From assembly GCF_001305515.1 (NCBI RefSeq), contig NZ_LJYW01000001.1:1827202-1891201 (forward strand): DNA of 64,000 nt. The letters run 5' to 3'. How positions within the stretch are numbered: the stretch's first letter is position 1; every line of letters begins with the position of its first letter. The DNA comes from Prosthecodimorpha hirschii (GTDB taxonomy: Bacteria; Pseudomonadota; Alphaproteobacteria; Rhizobiales; Ancalomicrobiaceae). This document shows positions 17,890-26,185 of the stretch, in pieces. The notes beneath the pieces were generated by a model. The model searched no databases and had not been told where the DNA came from. It saw only the letters and a program-made list of their open reading frames with translations. Position numbers and translations under genes: made by a program.

Positions 17890-19716
17890 TCAGGCCTGAT
17901 CCGAGGTGCGTTTCCCGTCCGCCGCGAGCGCGGCCGCGCCGGTCTCGAACTGCAGCCGGGCCAGCCGGGCATAGAGGCCGCCGCGGGCGACGAGATCGTC
18001 ATGGCGCCCCTCCTCCACAACGCGGCCGCCGTCGATGACCAGGATGCGGTCGCATTCGAGCACCGTCGCCAGGCGATGGGCGATGACGATGGTCGTGCGG
18101 CCCTGCATCAGCCGGTCGAGCGCGGTCTGCACCAGCGTCTCGGATTCCGCGTCGAGCGCGCTGGTCGCCTCGTCGAGCAGCAGGATCGGCGCATCCTTGA
18201 GGATGGCCCGGGCGATCGCGATGCGCTGGCGCTGGCCGCCCGACAGCGTGACGCCGCGCTCGCCGACGAGGGTCTGGTATCCGTCCGGCATGGCGCGGAC
18301 GAAATCGTCGACCAGGGCCGCCTCGGCGGCGCGGCGCACCTCCTCGTCGCTCGCCTCGGGCCGGCCGAAGCGGATATTCTCCATCACGGTGCCGGCGAGG
18401 ATCACGGTGTCCTGCGGCACCACGGCGATGCGCTGGCGCAGGGCGGTCGGATCGACCCGCGTCAGGTCGGCGCCGTCGACCAGAACCCGGCCCGAACCGG
18501 GATCGTAGAAGCGCAGCAGCAGGTGGAACACGGTCGACTTGCCGGCCCCGGACGGACCGACCAGCGCAATGCGCTCGCCGGGCTCGGCGGCGAGCGAGAA
18601 GCCGCTCAGCACCGGCCGCTCGGGCGCCGTCGGATAGGCGAAGCCGATCGTGTCGAGCGCGACGGCACCGCGCCGCGGCGGCATCGGCTCGGGGTCGGCC
18701 GGAGCGGCGACGCTCGGGCGGACCTGGAGCAGTTCGGCGAGACGCTCGGCCGCGCCGGCCGCCTGGCTGATCTCGCCCCAGACCTGACTGAGTTCGCCGA
18801 GCGCGCCGGCGGCGAAGACCGCATAGAGCACGAATTGCGACAGGGCGCCGGGCGTCAGCCGACCGGCGAGCACATCGGTGGCGCCGATCCAGAGCACCGT
18901 CACGACGCTGCCGAAGACCATGAAGATCGCCACGGCAGTCAGGATCGATCGCGCCGCCGTCGACGAGCGGGCCGCCTCGAAGGCGCGCTCGACACCGCCC
19001 CGGAAGCGGCCGATCGCGGCCGTCTCGCCGGTGAAGGCCTGGACCTGGCGCACCGCGCCGATCGCCTCGGTGGCATAGGCGGTCGCGTCGGCGAGCGTGT
19101 CCTGCGCGAGCCGCGACTTCCGGCGCACCCGCCGCCCGAAGGCGACCAGCGGCAGGACGATGAACGGGATCGCCAGGATGACGAGGCCGGAAAGCCGCGG
19201 ACTGGTCACCACCATCATGGCGACCGCCCCGACGAACAGGAAGAAGTTGCGCAGCGCGATCGACGCGGAGGCGCCGACCGCGGCCTTGATCTGGGTCGCG
19301 TCGGCGGTCAGCCGCGAGACGATCTCGCCCGACATCGAGCGGTCGAAGAAGTCGGCCGAAAGCCGCATCACATGGGCGAAGACGTCGGCGCGCAGATCGG
19401 CGACGATGCGCTCGCCGAGCCAGGTGACGAGATAGTAGCGGGCCGAACTGGCCGCCGCGAGCGCGCCGGCCACGACCAGCAGCATCAGGAAATAGCGGTC
19501 GATCAGCCCGGCATCGGCCCCGGTGAAGCCGTGGTCGATCATCCGCCGCACCGCGAGCGGAACCACCAGGGTGGCGGCCGATGCCGCCGTGAGTGCCGCC
19601 AGGGCTTGGAGGATGCGGCCGCGATAGCGCCGCGCATAGGGGGCCAGCATCGCAAGCGGTCGCACCGACCGTGAGCGTGTCTCGGCCGCCGCCTTACTGT
19701 CAGTCCTCGCCACCAA
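17890..19716 (-). CDS. ABC exporter, fused membrane and ATPase domains
   Basis: A 608-residue half-transporter that would work as a homodimer. Residues about 30-330 form a six-helix type IV exporter membrane domain. The ATPase domain shows Walker [10 protein letters not shown], the signature LSGGQRQR, Walker [13 protein letters not shown] and the H-loop IAHRLATV. It resembles the MsbA-like lipid or multidrug exporters; the substrate is undetermined. The gene is monocistronic on the minus strand, convergent with the GNAT pair. Confidence 0.93.
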   Translation of the reverse strand: MVARTDSKAAAETRSRSVRPLAMLAPYARRYRGRILQALAALTAASAATLVVPLAVRRMIDHGFTGADAGLIDRYFLMLLVVAGALAAASSARYYLVTWLGERIVADLRADVFAHVMRLSADFFDRSMSGEIVSRLTADATQIKAAVGASASIALRNFFLFVGAVAMMVVTSPRLSGLVILAIPFIVLPLVAFGRRVRRKSRLAQDTLADATAYATEAIGAVRQVQAFTGETAAIGRFRGGVERAFEAARSSTAARSILTAVAIFMVFGSVVTVLWIGATDVLAGRLTPGALSQFVLYAVFAAGALGELSQVWGEISQAAGAAERLAELLQVRPSVAAPADPEPMPPRRGAVALDTIGFAYPTAPERPVLSGFSLAAEPGERIALVGPSGAGKSTVFHLLLRFYDPGSGRVLVDGADLTRVDPTALRQRIAVVPQDTVILAGTVMENIRFGRPEASDEEVRRAAEAALVDDFVRAMPDGYQTLVGERGVTLSGGQRQRIAIARAILKDAPILLLDEATSALDAESETLVQTALDRLMQGRTTIVIAHRLATVLECDRILVIDGGRVVEEGRHDDLVARGGLYARLARLQFETGAAALAADGKRTSDQA

Positions 19717-20098
19717 TCGTCTCCTCGCCGTCGCCGGCCCCGTCCGCCGGTTTGATGGCCGGTTCCGGCGGCATGTTCAAGTCGGTGTTTGTCCGCGAAC
19801 CGGCAAATCGGTTTCTCGCCGATGCCCCGGCGGGATGCGGAAAACCGCCGCGGACCGCTTGCCCCGCGCGGCCCCTTCCGCTATAGCAGCGCCGACTGGA
19901 TTTCGGGGCTGCGCGCCGACAGGCTCGCGGCCCTCGGATTTTGGGCTGCTCGCCGCACGGGCGGTGGCCCGACGGCATGGTGGACGGTTCGCGCGGCCTT
20001 CGGGTCGTGGTGTCGTCCGAAGCCCGCGATCGGCATGGTGTGACGAAATCGTCCGCTCCGGCCTGCGGCTTGATTGGAACACGATTGGGACGACGGCT
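19717..20098. other. Gene-free stretch between ABC exporter and rpmE
   Basis: This 382-bp divergent intergenic region must hold the promoters of the ABC exporter and rpmE. I see no convincing gene, repeat or RNA structure in it. Confidence 0.5.
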
Positions 20099-20320
20099 AT
20101 GAAGCAGGGCATTCACCCCGACTACCACATGATCAAGGTCGTCATGACCGACGGCACCGAGTACATGACCCGGTCGACCTATGGCAAGGAAGGCGACACG
20201 CTGAACCTTGACATCGACCCGCGGTCGCATCCGGCCTGGACCGGCGGCAACCAGCAGCTCCTGGACCGCGGCGGCCGCATCTCCAAGTTCAAGGACAAGT
20301 TCAAGGGCTTCGGCCTCTGA
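20099..20320 (+). CDS. rpmE: 50S ribosomal protein L31
   Basis: A 73-residue L31 starting [10 protein letters not shown], with [11 protein letters not shown] in the middle and [21 protein letters not shown] near the end. It lacks the CxxC zinc ribbon, so it is the zinc-independent form common in alphaproteobacteria. L31 helps bridge the two ribosomal subunits. A strong intrinsic terminator follows within 35 bp, so it is transcribed alone. Confidence 0.97.
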   Translation: MKQGIHPDYHMIKVVMTDGTEYMTRSTYGKEGDTLNLDIDPRSHPAWTGGNQQLLDRGGRISKFKDKFKGFGL

Positions 20321-20351
20321 ACATCCCGGGTCCGCAAGGGTCCGACCTCGA

Positions 20352-20378
20352 AACCCCGGCTTCGGCCGGGGTTTTTTA
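20352..20378 (+). terminator. Intrinsic terminator of rpmE
   Basis: The stem AACCCCGGC/GCCGGGGTT with a TTCG tetraloop is followed at once by a T-rich tract, TTTTTATT. It lies 31 bp after the rpmE stop codon. Confidence 0.92.
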
Positions 20379-20563
20379 TTGCCCGCCGCCGCGATGCCGG
20401 CAGGCCGACGCGTCCGATCGGGCGACGGGCGGAGCACCCGCCGGACAAGCCAAGGCAGCCCCCGCCCCTCTGCCTGAACGGTGGCCGCCTGACGGATATC
20501 TGGCGGTATCTGGAGAAGACGCGCGCGCCGCTGCCGCCCATGCGGCAGACGGACGGCCGACGG

Positions 20564-21112
20564 TCAGTTGCCCGAGCCGAAGACCTGATTGAGCTTGCCG
20601 AGCTGGGCGAAGACCGGATTCGGCGCCGCCTCGCGCTCGCCGCCATAGATGGCCGCATCGAGCTTGCGGATGCGCTCCTGCAGGCGGACCGAGCGTTCGA
20701 TCAGCTGCTTCAGCATGTCGGGGACCTCGTCCCAGCCGGGACCGGTGCGGGCCGTGGTCGGGCCGTCGATGCGGACCTTGGACTTCTCCTGGCCGGCCTG
20801 GGCCTGGGTCATCTCGCCGTCGTTGACCGCGCGCTGCAGGAGAAGCCAGGAGGCGAGTTGCATCAGGCGCGTGGTCAGCCGCATGGATTCGGTCGCGTAG
20901 ACGAGCGAGCCGGTCCGCGTCAGGTCGCGCGACTCCGAGCGCCCGGGACCATCCAGATAGGCCGCCGTCTCCTCGACGAGCCCCATCCCTTCGCGGAACA
21001 GGGTTCGAAAGGTCTCCGAGCCGGCGAATCGCTGGGCGAAATCGATCGTTCCAGTTCCAGCGCCGCCCCGATCATGGGTCGGGTTCCGGTCCATGCTTTC
21101 GCCCCGCGTCAT
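20564..21112 (-). CDS. rcdA: RcdA/DUF1465 family protein (CtrA degradation adaptor)
   Basis: The 182-residue protein is of the DUF1465 family, which includes Caulobacter RcdA. There RcdA works with CpdR and PopA to deliver the cell-cycle regulator CtrA to the ClpXP protease. Recognisable parts are FAQRFAGSETFRTLFREGM near residue 27, YLDGPGR near 52, and TRLMQLASWLLLQRAVN near 80; the whole protein is helical. The start may be the first ATG (21112) or the one six codons inside. The gene sits beside rpmE, as in many relatives. A CtrA-box-like sequence lies about 135 bp upstream. Confidence 0.82.
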   Translation of the reverse strand: MTRGESMDRNPTHDRGGAGTGTIDFAQRFAGSETFRTLFREGMGLVEETAAYLDGPGRSESRDLTRTGSLVYATESMRLTTRLMQLASWLLLQRAVNDGEMTQAQAGQEKSKVRIDGPTTARTGPGWDEVPDMLKQLIERSVRLQERIRKLDAAIYGGEREAAPNPVFAQLGKLNQVFGSGN

Positions 21113-21246
21113 GCCGACAACTCCCGCAACTCTAGCCTCTTCCGAGGCCGAACGGAACAGCGCCCGTCTCGTGCGGCAGGACTAGCAGGCCGAATGCCAG
21201 AAGGCGCCGCGCGGCACGCGGCCTTCCACCGAAATCGGCGTTGGGG

Positions 21247-21261
21247 TTAACGCTTCGTTAC
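21247..21261 (-). promoter_or_regulatory. CtrA-box-like site upstream of rcdA
   Basis: TTAA-N7-TTAC matches the CtrA consensus TTAA-N7-TTAA at seven of eight positions. It lies about 135 bp upstream of the rcdA start on the same intergenic segment. CtrA-controlled expression of rcdA is described for Caulobacter, so the position makes biological sense. The N7 core, CGCTTCG, is shared with the second site at 21399. Confidence 0.5.
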
Positions 21262-21278
21262 AAAATACCGGAGTGCTC

Positions 21279-21308
21279 AAAAAAACGAGCCGTGACGGGC
21301 ACGGCTCG
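21279..21308 (-). terminator. Intrinsic terminator (minus strand), distal
   Basis: On the minus strand a perfect 9-bp stem CGAGCCGTG/CACGGCTCG with a 5-nt loop is followed by seven T residues. No annotated gene ends here on that strand, so it must end a transcript starting between about 21360 and 21660. Confidence 0.85.
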
Positions 21309-21329
21309 AAGAAAGTACAGGGAGGCGTC

Positions 21330-21356
21330 AAAAAGAGGAGTGGATAGGAGCCACTC
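21330..21356 (-). terminator. Second terminator-like hairpin (minus strand), proximal
   Basis: On the minus strand GAGTGG/CCACTC with a loop CTCCTAT is followed by CTCTTTTT. The loop carries a CTCCT anti-Shine-Dalgarno-like sequence. A further hairpin, GGTCCGG/CCGGACC with a 5-nt loop (21358-21376), stands just before it. Confidence 0.6.
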
Positions 21357-21382
21357 GGGTCCGGGACTTCCGGACCAGACGA

Positions 21383-21454
21383 TCATGCCTCGTAAACCTT
21401 AACGAAGCGTAAATCGGGACGCCTCGACGCGTGACCTGATCCAAATCGGCACAT
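21383..21454 (-). CDS. Candidate 23-residue mini-ORF in a terminator-bounded locus
   Basis: An ATG at 21454 has a strong GGGGAG ribosome-binding site six bases upstream (21461-21466). It opens a 23-codon frame, MCRFGSGHASRRPDLRFVKV and three more residues, ending at TGA 21383. The peptide is basic and has no signal or membrane segment. The stop overlaps an internal ATG (ATGA). Three hairpins and two T-tracts follow within 100 bp, so this looks like a short leader-type transcript or a small RNA with a coding part. No family was recognised, and whether it is translated is uncertain. Confidence 0.4.
   Translation of the reverse strand: MCRFGSGHASRRPDLRFVKVYEA
21399..21413. promoter_or_regulatory. 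Second CtrA-box-like sequence
   Basis: TTAA-N7-TAAA, or TTTA-CGCTTCG-TTAA on the minus strand, matches the CtrA consensus at seven of eight positions. It shares the CGCTTCG core with the site at 21247. It lies inside the mini-ORF, so it may also simply reflect coding sequence. Confidence 0.3.
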
Positions 21455-21667
21455 GGGACCCTCCCCAAAAGTTTGCACCCAAACAATCGCGCCATGCCTC
21501 GCTTCCGACACGATCCGGGCCGAACTGACCGGCGGTTCCGGCGCCTGCCCGGCCCGCCGACGACAGCGGCGGCGCGATGAGCGCCGGATGAACCGAGACT
21601 TAAGCCGGCATAAAGCCGACCCGTCCTAGGATGGGTGCAAGTGGACGAGAGCAAGAGGATCAATCCG

Positions 21668-21934
21668 ATGGAACCCGTGAGTGCCGTGCGTCGCGACGCC
21701 CTGTTCGACAAGGCCAAGCTGTCGGTCGACGAGATGACCCAGCTGATCGCAGACCGCGTCGCCGTGCTGCCGACCGTGCGCAGCGTCACCGTGGCGGACG
21801 AGGGCGCGATCGCCGTCGACCTCGTCGGCGGCAAGCAGATCGAAGTGCAGGCCATCCCGGTCGCCCGCGCCTTCAACGCCTCGATGGTCGAGCGCCAGCA
21901 CGCTCTGGACGAACTCCTGAAGCGCTGCGCCTGA
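21668..21934 (+). CDS. Hypothetical small protein
   Basis: An 88-residue soluble protein starting MEPVSAVRRDALFDKAKLS. I chose the ATG at 21668, which follows AAGAGGATCAATCC; a GTG at 21635 is the alternative. The N-terminal part is helical, the middle alternates hydrophobic residues as in beta strands (SVTVADEGAIAVDLVGG), and the end is a helix. There are no cysteines except one just before the C-terminus and no export signal. I do not recognise the family. It is convergent with prpE and shares the terminator region between them. Confidence 0.6.
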   Translation: MEPVSAVRRDALFDKAKLSVDEMTQLIADRVAVLPTVRSVTVADEGAIAVDLVGGKQIEVQAIPVARAFNASMVERQHALDELLKRCA

Positions 21935-21968
21935 GCCCGCCCGGCCCGGTTCGCCGCCCACGTTCCGA

Positions 21969-22005
21969 AAACGAAAACGGCCCCCGATCCGTCGGATCGG
22001 AGGCC
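21969..22005 (-). terminator. Intrinsic terminator of prpE
   Basis: On the minus strand a 12-bp stem, GGCCTCCGATCC with GGATCGGGGGCC, closed by a 3-nt loop, is followed by GTTTTCGTTTTC. It lies 35 bp after the prpE stop codon. Confidence 0.8.
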
Positions 22006-22039
22006 GGCGTCCGGACCTGATCGGTCAGGACCGGAGACT

Positions 22040-23941
22040 TCACACCCCGATGCCGCGGGCGCGGATGGCGCTTTCGATCTCGTCCAGGATGGCCGGATCG
22101 TCGATCGTGGCCGGCATGTTCCACGGCTCGTGATCGGCGATTTTCTGCATCGTGCCGCGCAGGATCTTGCCCGAGCGGGTCTTCGGCAGCCGCTCGACCT
22201 TGATCGCCAGCTTGAAGGCCGCAACCGGCCCGATCTTGTCGCGGACGAGCTTGACCAGTTCCTTCTCGATCGCCTCGGCATCCTTGCTGACGCCCGACTT
22301 CAGCACCACGAAGCCGCAGGGGATCTGCCCCTTCATCTCATCGTGGATGCCGATCACCGCGCATTCGGCGACATCCGGATGCGAGGCGAGCACCTCCTCC
22401 ATGCCGCCGGTCGAGAGGCGGTGTCCGGCGACGTTGATGATGTCGTCGGTGCGCGCCATGATGAACAGGTAGCCGTCCTGGTCGCGGAAGCCGGCGTCGG
22501 CCGTCTTGTAGTAGCCCGGGAACTCGTCCAGGTAGGCCGACCGGAAGCGCGCGTCGGCTTTCCAGAGCGTCGGCAGGCAACCCGGAGGCAGCGGCAGACG
22601 GGCAACGATGTTGCCGAGCGTGCCCGGAGCGACCTCGTGGCCGGCATCGTCCAGGATCCGGATGTCCCAGCCCGGCATCGGCACGGTCGGCGAACCGTGC
22701 TTGATCGGCAGGAGACCGAGCCCGACCGGATTGCCGGCGATGGTCCAGCCGGTCTCGGTCTGCCACCAATGGTCGACGACCGGAATCTTGAGCATGGTCT
22801 CGGCCCACTGGACCGTATCCGGATCGGCGCGCTCGCCGGCCAGGAACAGGGTCCGCAGGCACGACACGTCGTATTTCGCGAGATAGGTCCCGTTCGGGTC
22901 CTCCTTCTTGATCGCGCGGAACGCGGTCGGCGCGGTGAAGAAGGCCGCGACCTTGTGCTCGGAGATCACGCGCCAGAAGGTGCCCGGGTCGGGCGTGCCG
23001 ACCGGCTTGCCCTCGAACACGATGGTGGTCGCGCCGAACAGGAGCGGCGCATAGACGATATAGGAATGGCCGACCACCCAGCCCACGTCCGAGGCCGCCC
23101 AATAGACCTCGCCGGGCTCGACGCCGTAGATGTTGCGCATCGACCAGACCAGCGCGACCATGTGGCCGCCATTGTCGCGCACCACGCCCTTCGGCTGGCC
23201 GGTCGTGCCGGAGGTGTAGAGGATATAGAGCGGGTCGGTCGCGGCGACCGGCGTGCAGGGCGCGGCGCGGCCGGCATTGGCGGCCATCGCCTGGCCGAGA
23301 TCGTGGTCGCGGCCGGGCTTCAGCGCCGCGGCGACCTGCGGGCGCTGCAGCACGAAGACCGCTTCCGGCTTGTGGCCGGCGATCTCGATCGCTTCGTCGA
23401 TCAGCGGCTTGTAGGCGATCACGCGGTTCGGCTCGATGCCGCAGGAGGCCGAAATGATGGCCTTCGGCTTGGCGTCGTCGATGCGGGTCGCCAGTTCGCG
23501 GGAGGCGAAGCCGCCGAAGACCACCGAATGGATCGCGCCGATGCGGGCGCAGGCGAGCATCGCCACCGCGGCCTCCGGGATCATCGGCATGTAGACGATG
23601 ACCACGTCGCCCTTGCCGACCCCCTGGTCGACCAGCGTCGCCGCCATCGCCTGCACGCTGGCCAGAAGTTCGGCGTAGCTGATCCGGGCCTTGGTCCCGG
23701 TCAGCGGGCTGTCGTAGATGATCGCCGCCTGCGCGCCCCGGCCGGCCGCCACATGGCGGTCGACCGCGTTGTGGCAGGTGTTGCATTCGGCCCCGACGAA
23801 CCAGCGCCCATAGACGCCGGCCTCGGCATCGAAGGCCTTGTCCCAGGGCTTGAACCAGTCGAGGTCCGCGGCAGCGGCGGCCCAGAAGCCCTCCGGGTCC
23901 GACTGCCACTGGCCATAGACGTCGCTGTAGCGGCTCACCAT
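22040..23941 (-). CDS. prpE: Propionyl-CoA synthetase
   Basis: This AMP-forming ligase activates propionate to propionyl-CoA. The 633-residue protein has the acetyl-CoA-synthetase layout: N-terminal YSDVYGQWQSDPEGFW, the P-loop YTSGTTGQPKG, WWQTETGW, and GYYKTADAGFRD. Its C-terminus carries the acetylatable lysine motif LPKTRSGKILRG. The early CNTCHNAVDRHV stretch is typical of PrpE, not Acs. No methylcitrate or propionyl-CoA carboxylase genes are next to it, so it acts with distant genes. A terminator follows the stop codon. Confidence 0.93.
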   Translation of the reverse strand: MVSRYSDVYGQWQSDPEGFWAAAAADLDWFKPWDKAFDAEAGVYGRWFVGAECNTCHNAVDRHVAAGRGAQAAIIYDSPLTGTKARISYAELLASVQAMAATLVDQGVGKGDVVIVYMPMIPEAAVAMLACARIGAIHSVVFGGFASRELATRIDDAKPKAIISASCGIEPNRVIAYKPLIDEAIEIAGHKPEAVFVLQRPQVAAALKPGRDHDLGQAMAANAGRAAPCTPVAATDPLYILYTSGTTGQPKGVVRDNGGHMVALVWSMRNIYGVEPGEVYWAASDVGWVVGHSYIVYAPLLFGATTIVFEGKPVGTPDPGTFWRVISEHKVAAFFTAPTAFRAIKKEDPNGTYLAKYDVSCLRTLFLAGERADPDTVQWAETMLKIPVVDHWWQTETGWTIAGNPVGLGLLPIKHGSPTVPMPGWDIRILDDAGHEVAPGTLGNIVARLPLPPGCLPTLWKADARFRSAYLDEFPGYYKTADAGFRDQDGYLFIMARTDDIINVAGHRLSTGGMEEVLASHPDVAECAVIGIHDEMKGQIPCGFVVLKSGVSKDAEAIEKELVKLVRDKIGPVAAFKLAIKVERLPKTRSGKILRGTMQKIADHEPWNMPATIDDPAILDEIESAIRARGIGV

Positions 23942-24183
23942 CGTGTCATCCTCCCGACCCGCGCCCCCTCCGAGGGCCGCGTACTCTTGTTACGCCCCAT
24001 AGGAAGCCGCAATCAGCCATTTGGCTATCCCGCGGCCGCATCCGTGACATTCCGGAGCCGCCCGGCAGTTCCGAACCCGGCGCCGTTGCCCGTCTTCGGC
24101 AGAAGGGATAGACCCGGGCGCCGGGCGGTCGTCCTGCGCGACTGCCGGCATTCCGGCCGAAGGGCCGGCTCGAGGATCGTCGC

Positions 24184-25203
24184 GTGCCCGAACCACCCTC
24201 CCGCGAACCCGAGACCAGACGGACGGCCGCCGCGCCCTTCGTGCTGTGCCTGCATCTCGGCGCCCATCGCACCGGCACGACCCTCGTGCAGAACCGGATC
24301 GCCGCGCTCCACGGCCGGCTCGGCCGCGAACGATTCTCCTTCGCCCAGAACCAGGACCTGAAGGGCCAGCCCTGGGCCTTCTGGTGCCGCGGCCGCAAGG
24401 TCGAGGCCGACCCGCAAGCCGATTTCGAGCGCCACCTGGCGGTCTGGCGCAAGACCGGACGCGTGCTCCTGATCTCGGCGGAGGATTTCATCGGCACCAC
24501 CGCCATGTTCGACGGTCGCGGCCTCTACCCCGAAGCCGGAACGCGAATCCGACGGCTGATGCGACTTCTCTCCGCCCATCCGGAAGTCGACCTCCGGCTT
24601 GTGATGCATATCCGCCGGACCTCCGATTTCCTCGCCTCCTGCCTCGCCCAGGAAGCCGCCAAGGGCCGGCGCGCCCGGCTGCGCGACCCGTCGCGAATCG
24701 ATCCGGCACAGTTCCGCTGGAGCGATCTTGTCGCCAGCATCGAGGCGGCGGCCGGGCAGCGACTGGTGCTGCGCGACTTCGCCGACCTGCCGCGCCTCGG
24801 CGGCCGTGCCTACACCACCGATCTCCTGGCCGCCTTCGGGCTGCCGGAGCCGACGCGACTGCAGGGCCTGGGTCCGCTCGGCGGCGCCGTCGACGCCCTG
24901 CCGGCGCGGATCGCGGACCGCATTCCGGGCCTCGGCCCCTGGCGCCGCCCGAATGCCTCGCTGTCGACGCGCGGCGTGGCGCTGGCCGACGCCATGCGGT
25001 CCCATGTCGACGCGCAGACCTGGGCGCAGGTCGTGCGTCCCTTTCTGAGCCGGCACTTCTCCGCCCGCACCGGCGACCCGGCCGTGACGCTCGATCCGTC
25101 CCTGGTTGCGGCACTCGACGGGACATGGACGTCGGATCGGGCCGTTCTCGCCGATCGCCTTGCCGCACGCCATCCACCGATCCGGAGCATCGCCCGCCCG
25201 TGA
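24184..25203 (+). CDS. Sulfotransferase-like hypothetical protein
   Basis: A 339-residue protein from a GTG. Near residue 20 it has LCLHLGAHRTGTTLVQNR, which resembles the 5'-phosphosulfate-binding loop (HIGxxKTGTT) of PAPS-dependent sulfotransferases. LRLVMHIRRTSDFLASCL near residue 138 fits the family's second, 3'-phosphate-binding segment. The rest has no recognised motif, so the acceptor is unknown, and it could be a nucleotide-binding relative without this activity. Its stop overlaps the TauE-like permease start by 4 bp. Confidence 0.6.
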   Translation: MPEPPSREPETRRTAAAPFVLCLHLGAHRTGTTLVQNRIAALHGRLGRERFSFAQNQDLKGQPWAFWCRGRKVEADPQADFERHLAVWRKTGRVLLISAEDFIGTTAMFDGRGLYPEAGTRIRRLMRLLSAHPEVDLRLVMHIRRTSDFLASCLAQEAAKGRRARLRDPSRIDPAQFRWSDLVASIEAAAGQRLVLRDFADLPRLGGRAYTTDLLAAFGLPEPTRLQGLGPLGGAVDALPARIADRIPGLGPWRRPNASLSTRGVALADAMRSHVDAQTWAQVVRPFLSRHFSARTGDPAVTLDPSLVAALDGTWTSDRAVLADRLAARHPPIRSIARP

Positions 25204-25967
25204 GCGCTCAAGTCGTGACCGCCGACCTTCTGTTCTATCTCCTGGCCATCCCGGCCGCCGCCCTGGTCGGCGGATCCAAGGGCGGCGTGCCGATGGTCGG
25301 AATGCTGGCGGTACCGCTGCTGACGCTGGTCGTTCCGCCGATCCAGGCGGTCGGCATGCTGCTGCCGATCTACGTCGTCTCGGACATGTTCGGGCTGTGG
25401 GTCTATCGCCACGCCTTCGACCGCCGCAACCTCGCGATCCTGATCCCGGCCGGGATCGCCGGCGTCGGCGTCGGCTGGGCGACGGCCTCGCTGGTCTCGG
25501 AAGCCGCCGTCACCCTGATGCTTGGCCTGATCGGCCTCGCCTTCTGCCTGGACCGCTGGCTCCGCCCGGCCACGCTGGAGAAGAAGCAGGCCGACATCCC
25601 GCGCGGCATCTTCTGGGGCATGCTGACCGGCTTCACCAGCTTCGTGTCGCATGCCGGGAGCCCGCCCTACCAATGGTACGTGCTGCCGCAGCGGCTCGAC
25701 AAATATGTCTATGCCGGCACGACGACGATCCTGTTCGCGGTCATCAACCTGACCAAGCTGGTCCCCTTCTGGATGCTCGGACAGCTCAATCTCGGCAGTC
25801 TCGAAACCGCGCTGACGCTCGCCCCGGCCGCGGTGATCGCCACCTTCGCGGGCGCCCGCGTGGTCAAGATGATCCCCGAGGGCGCCTTCTTCCGCTTGGT
25901 CGAGTTCGGCCTCTGCGCGATCTCCCTGAAGCTGATCTGGGACGGCGCCCACGCGCTCGCCGGGTGA
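25200..25967 (+). CDS. TauE/SafE family membrane permease
   Basis: A 255-residue polytopic membrane protein starting at a GTG within the stop of the sulfotransferase-like gene. Eight hydrophobic segments and the glycine-rich signatures ALVGGSKGGVPM and FTSFVSHAGSPP mark the TSUP/TauE/SafE family, whose members move sulfite, sulfoacetate or similar anions. It differs from the permease at 2395. Coupling to a sulfotransferase-like gene fits a sulfur-related role, but this is inference from position. Confidence 0.85.
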   Translation: MSAQVVTADLLFYLLAIPAAALVGGSKGGVPMVGMLAVPLLTLVVPPIQAVGMLLPIYVVSDMFGLWVYRHAFDRRNLAILIPAGIAGVGVGWATASLVSEAAVTLMLGLIGLAFCLDRWLRPATLEKKQADIPRGIFWGMLTGFTSFVSHAGSPPYQWYVLPQRLDKYVYAGTTTILFAVINLTKLVPFWMLGQLNLGSLETALTLAPAAVIATFAGARVVKMIPEGAFFRLVEFGLCAISLKLIWDGAHALAG

Positions 25968-26113
25968 GATCGCTCGAAAGCCGACGCGTCGCCAGTCGGA
26001 TGGCGAACCGGCTTGACGGCCGGCTTCGCCAGCATTCCAGAGGTCCCGGAAATCAAGCCGACCGGGATCGGAAACCAGGAGGCGGTCGGGAACCGTCCCT
26101 CATGCTCGAACCG

Positions 26114-26185
26114 CTAGTGGTCAAAGAGTGAGTGGTTTGGATTCACGAGACGGATGGGTGCCATCCGTCTCGATCAAACCACTAG
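26114..26185. repeat. Palindromic element bounded by CTAGTGG/CCACTAG
   Basis: This 72-bp element begins with CTAGTGG (26114-26120) and ends with CCACTAG (26179-26185). Inside is a large hairpin: AGTGGTTTG pairs with CAAACCACT, and a 12-bp arm CGAGACGGATGG pairs with CCATCCGTCTCG around a 3-nt loop. The TAG stop codon of the subtilase gene lies within the right terminal repeat. It looks like a short non-autonomous element or a bidirectional terminator. Confidence 0.7.

Noticed and set aside
21328..22281. A 317-codon open frame on the minus strand
   Set aside because: It lies across the prpE 3' end, the terminator and the mini-ORF locus in another frame, is Arg/Ser-rich and has no domain. It is a by-product of high G+C content.
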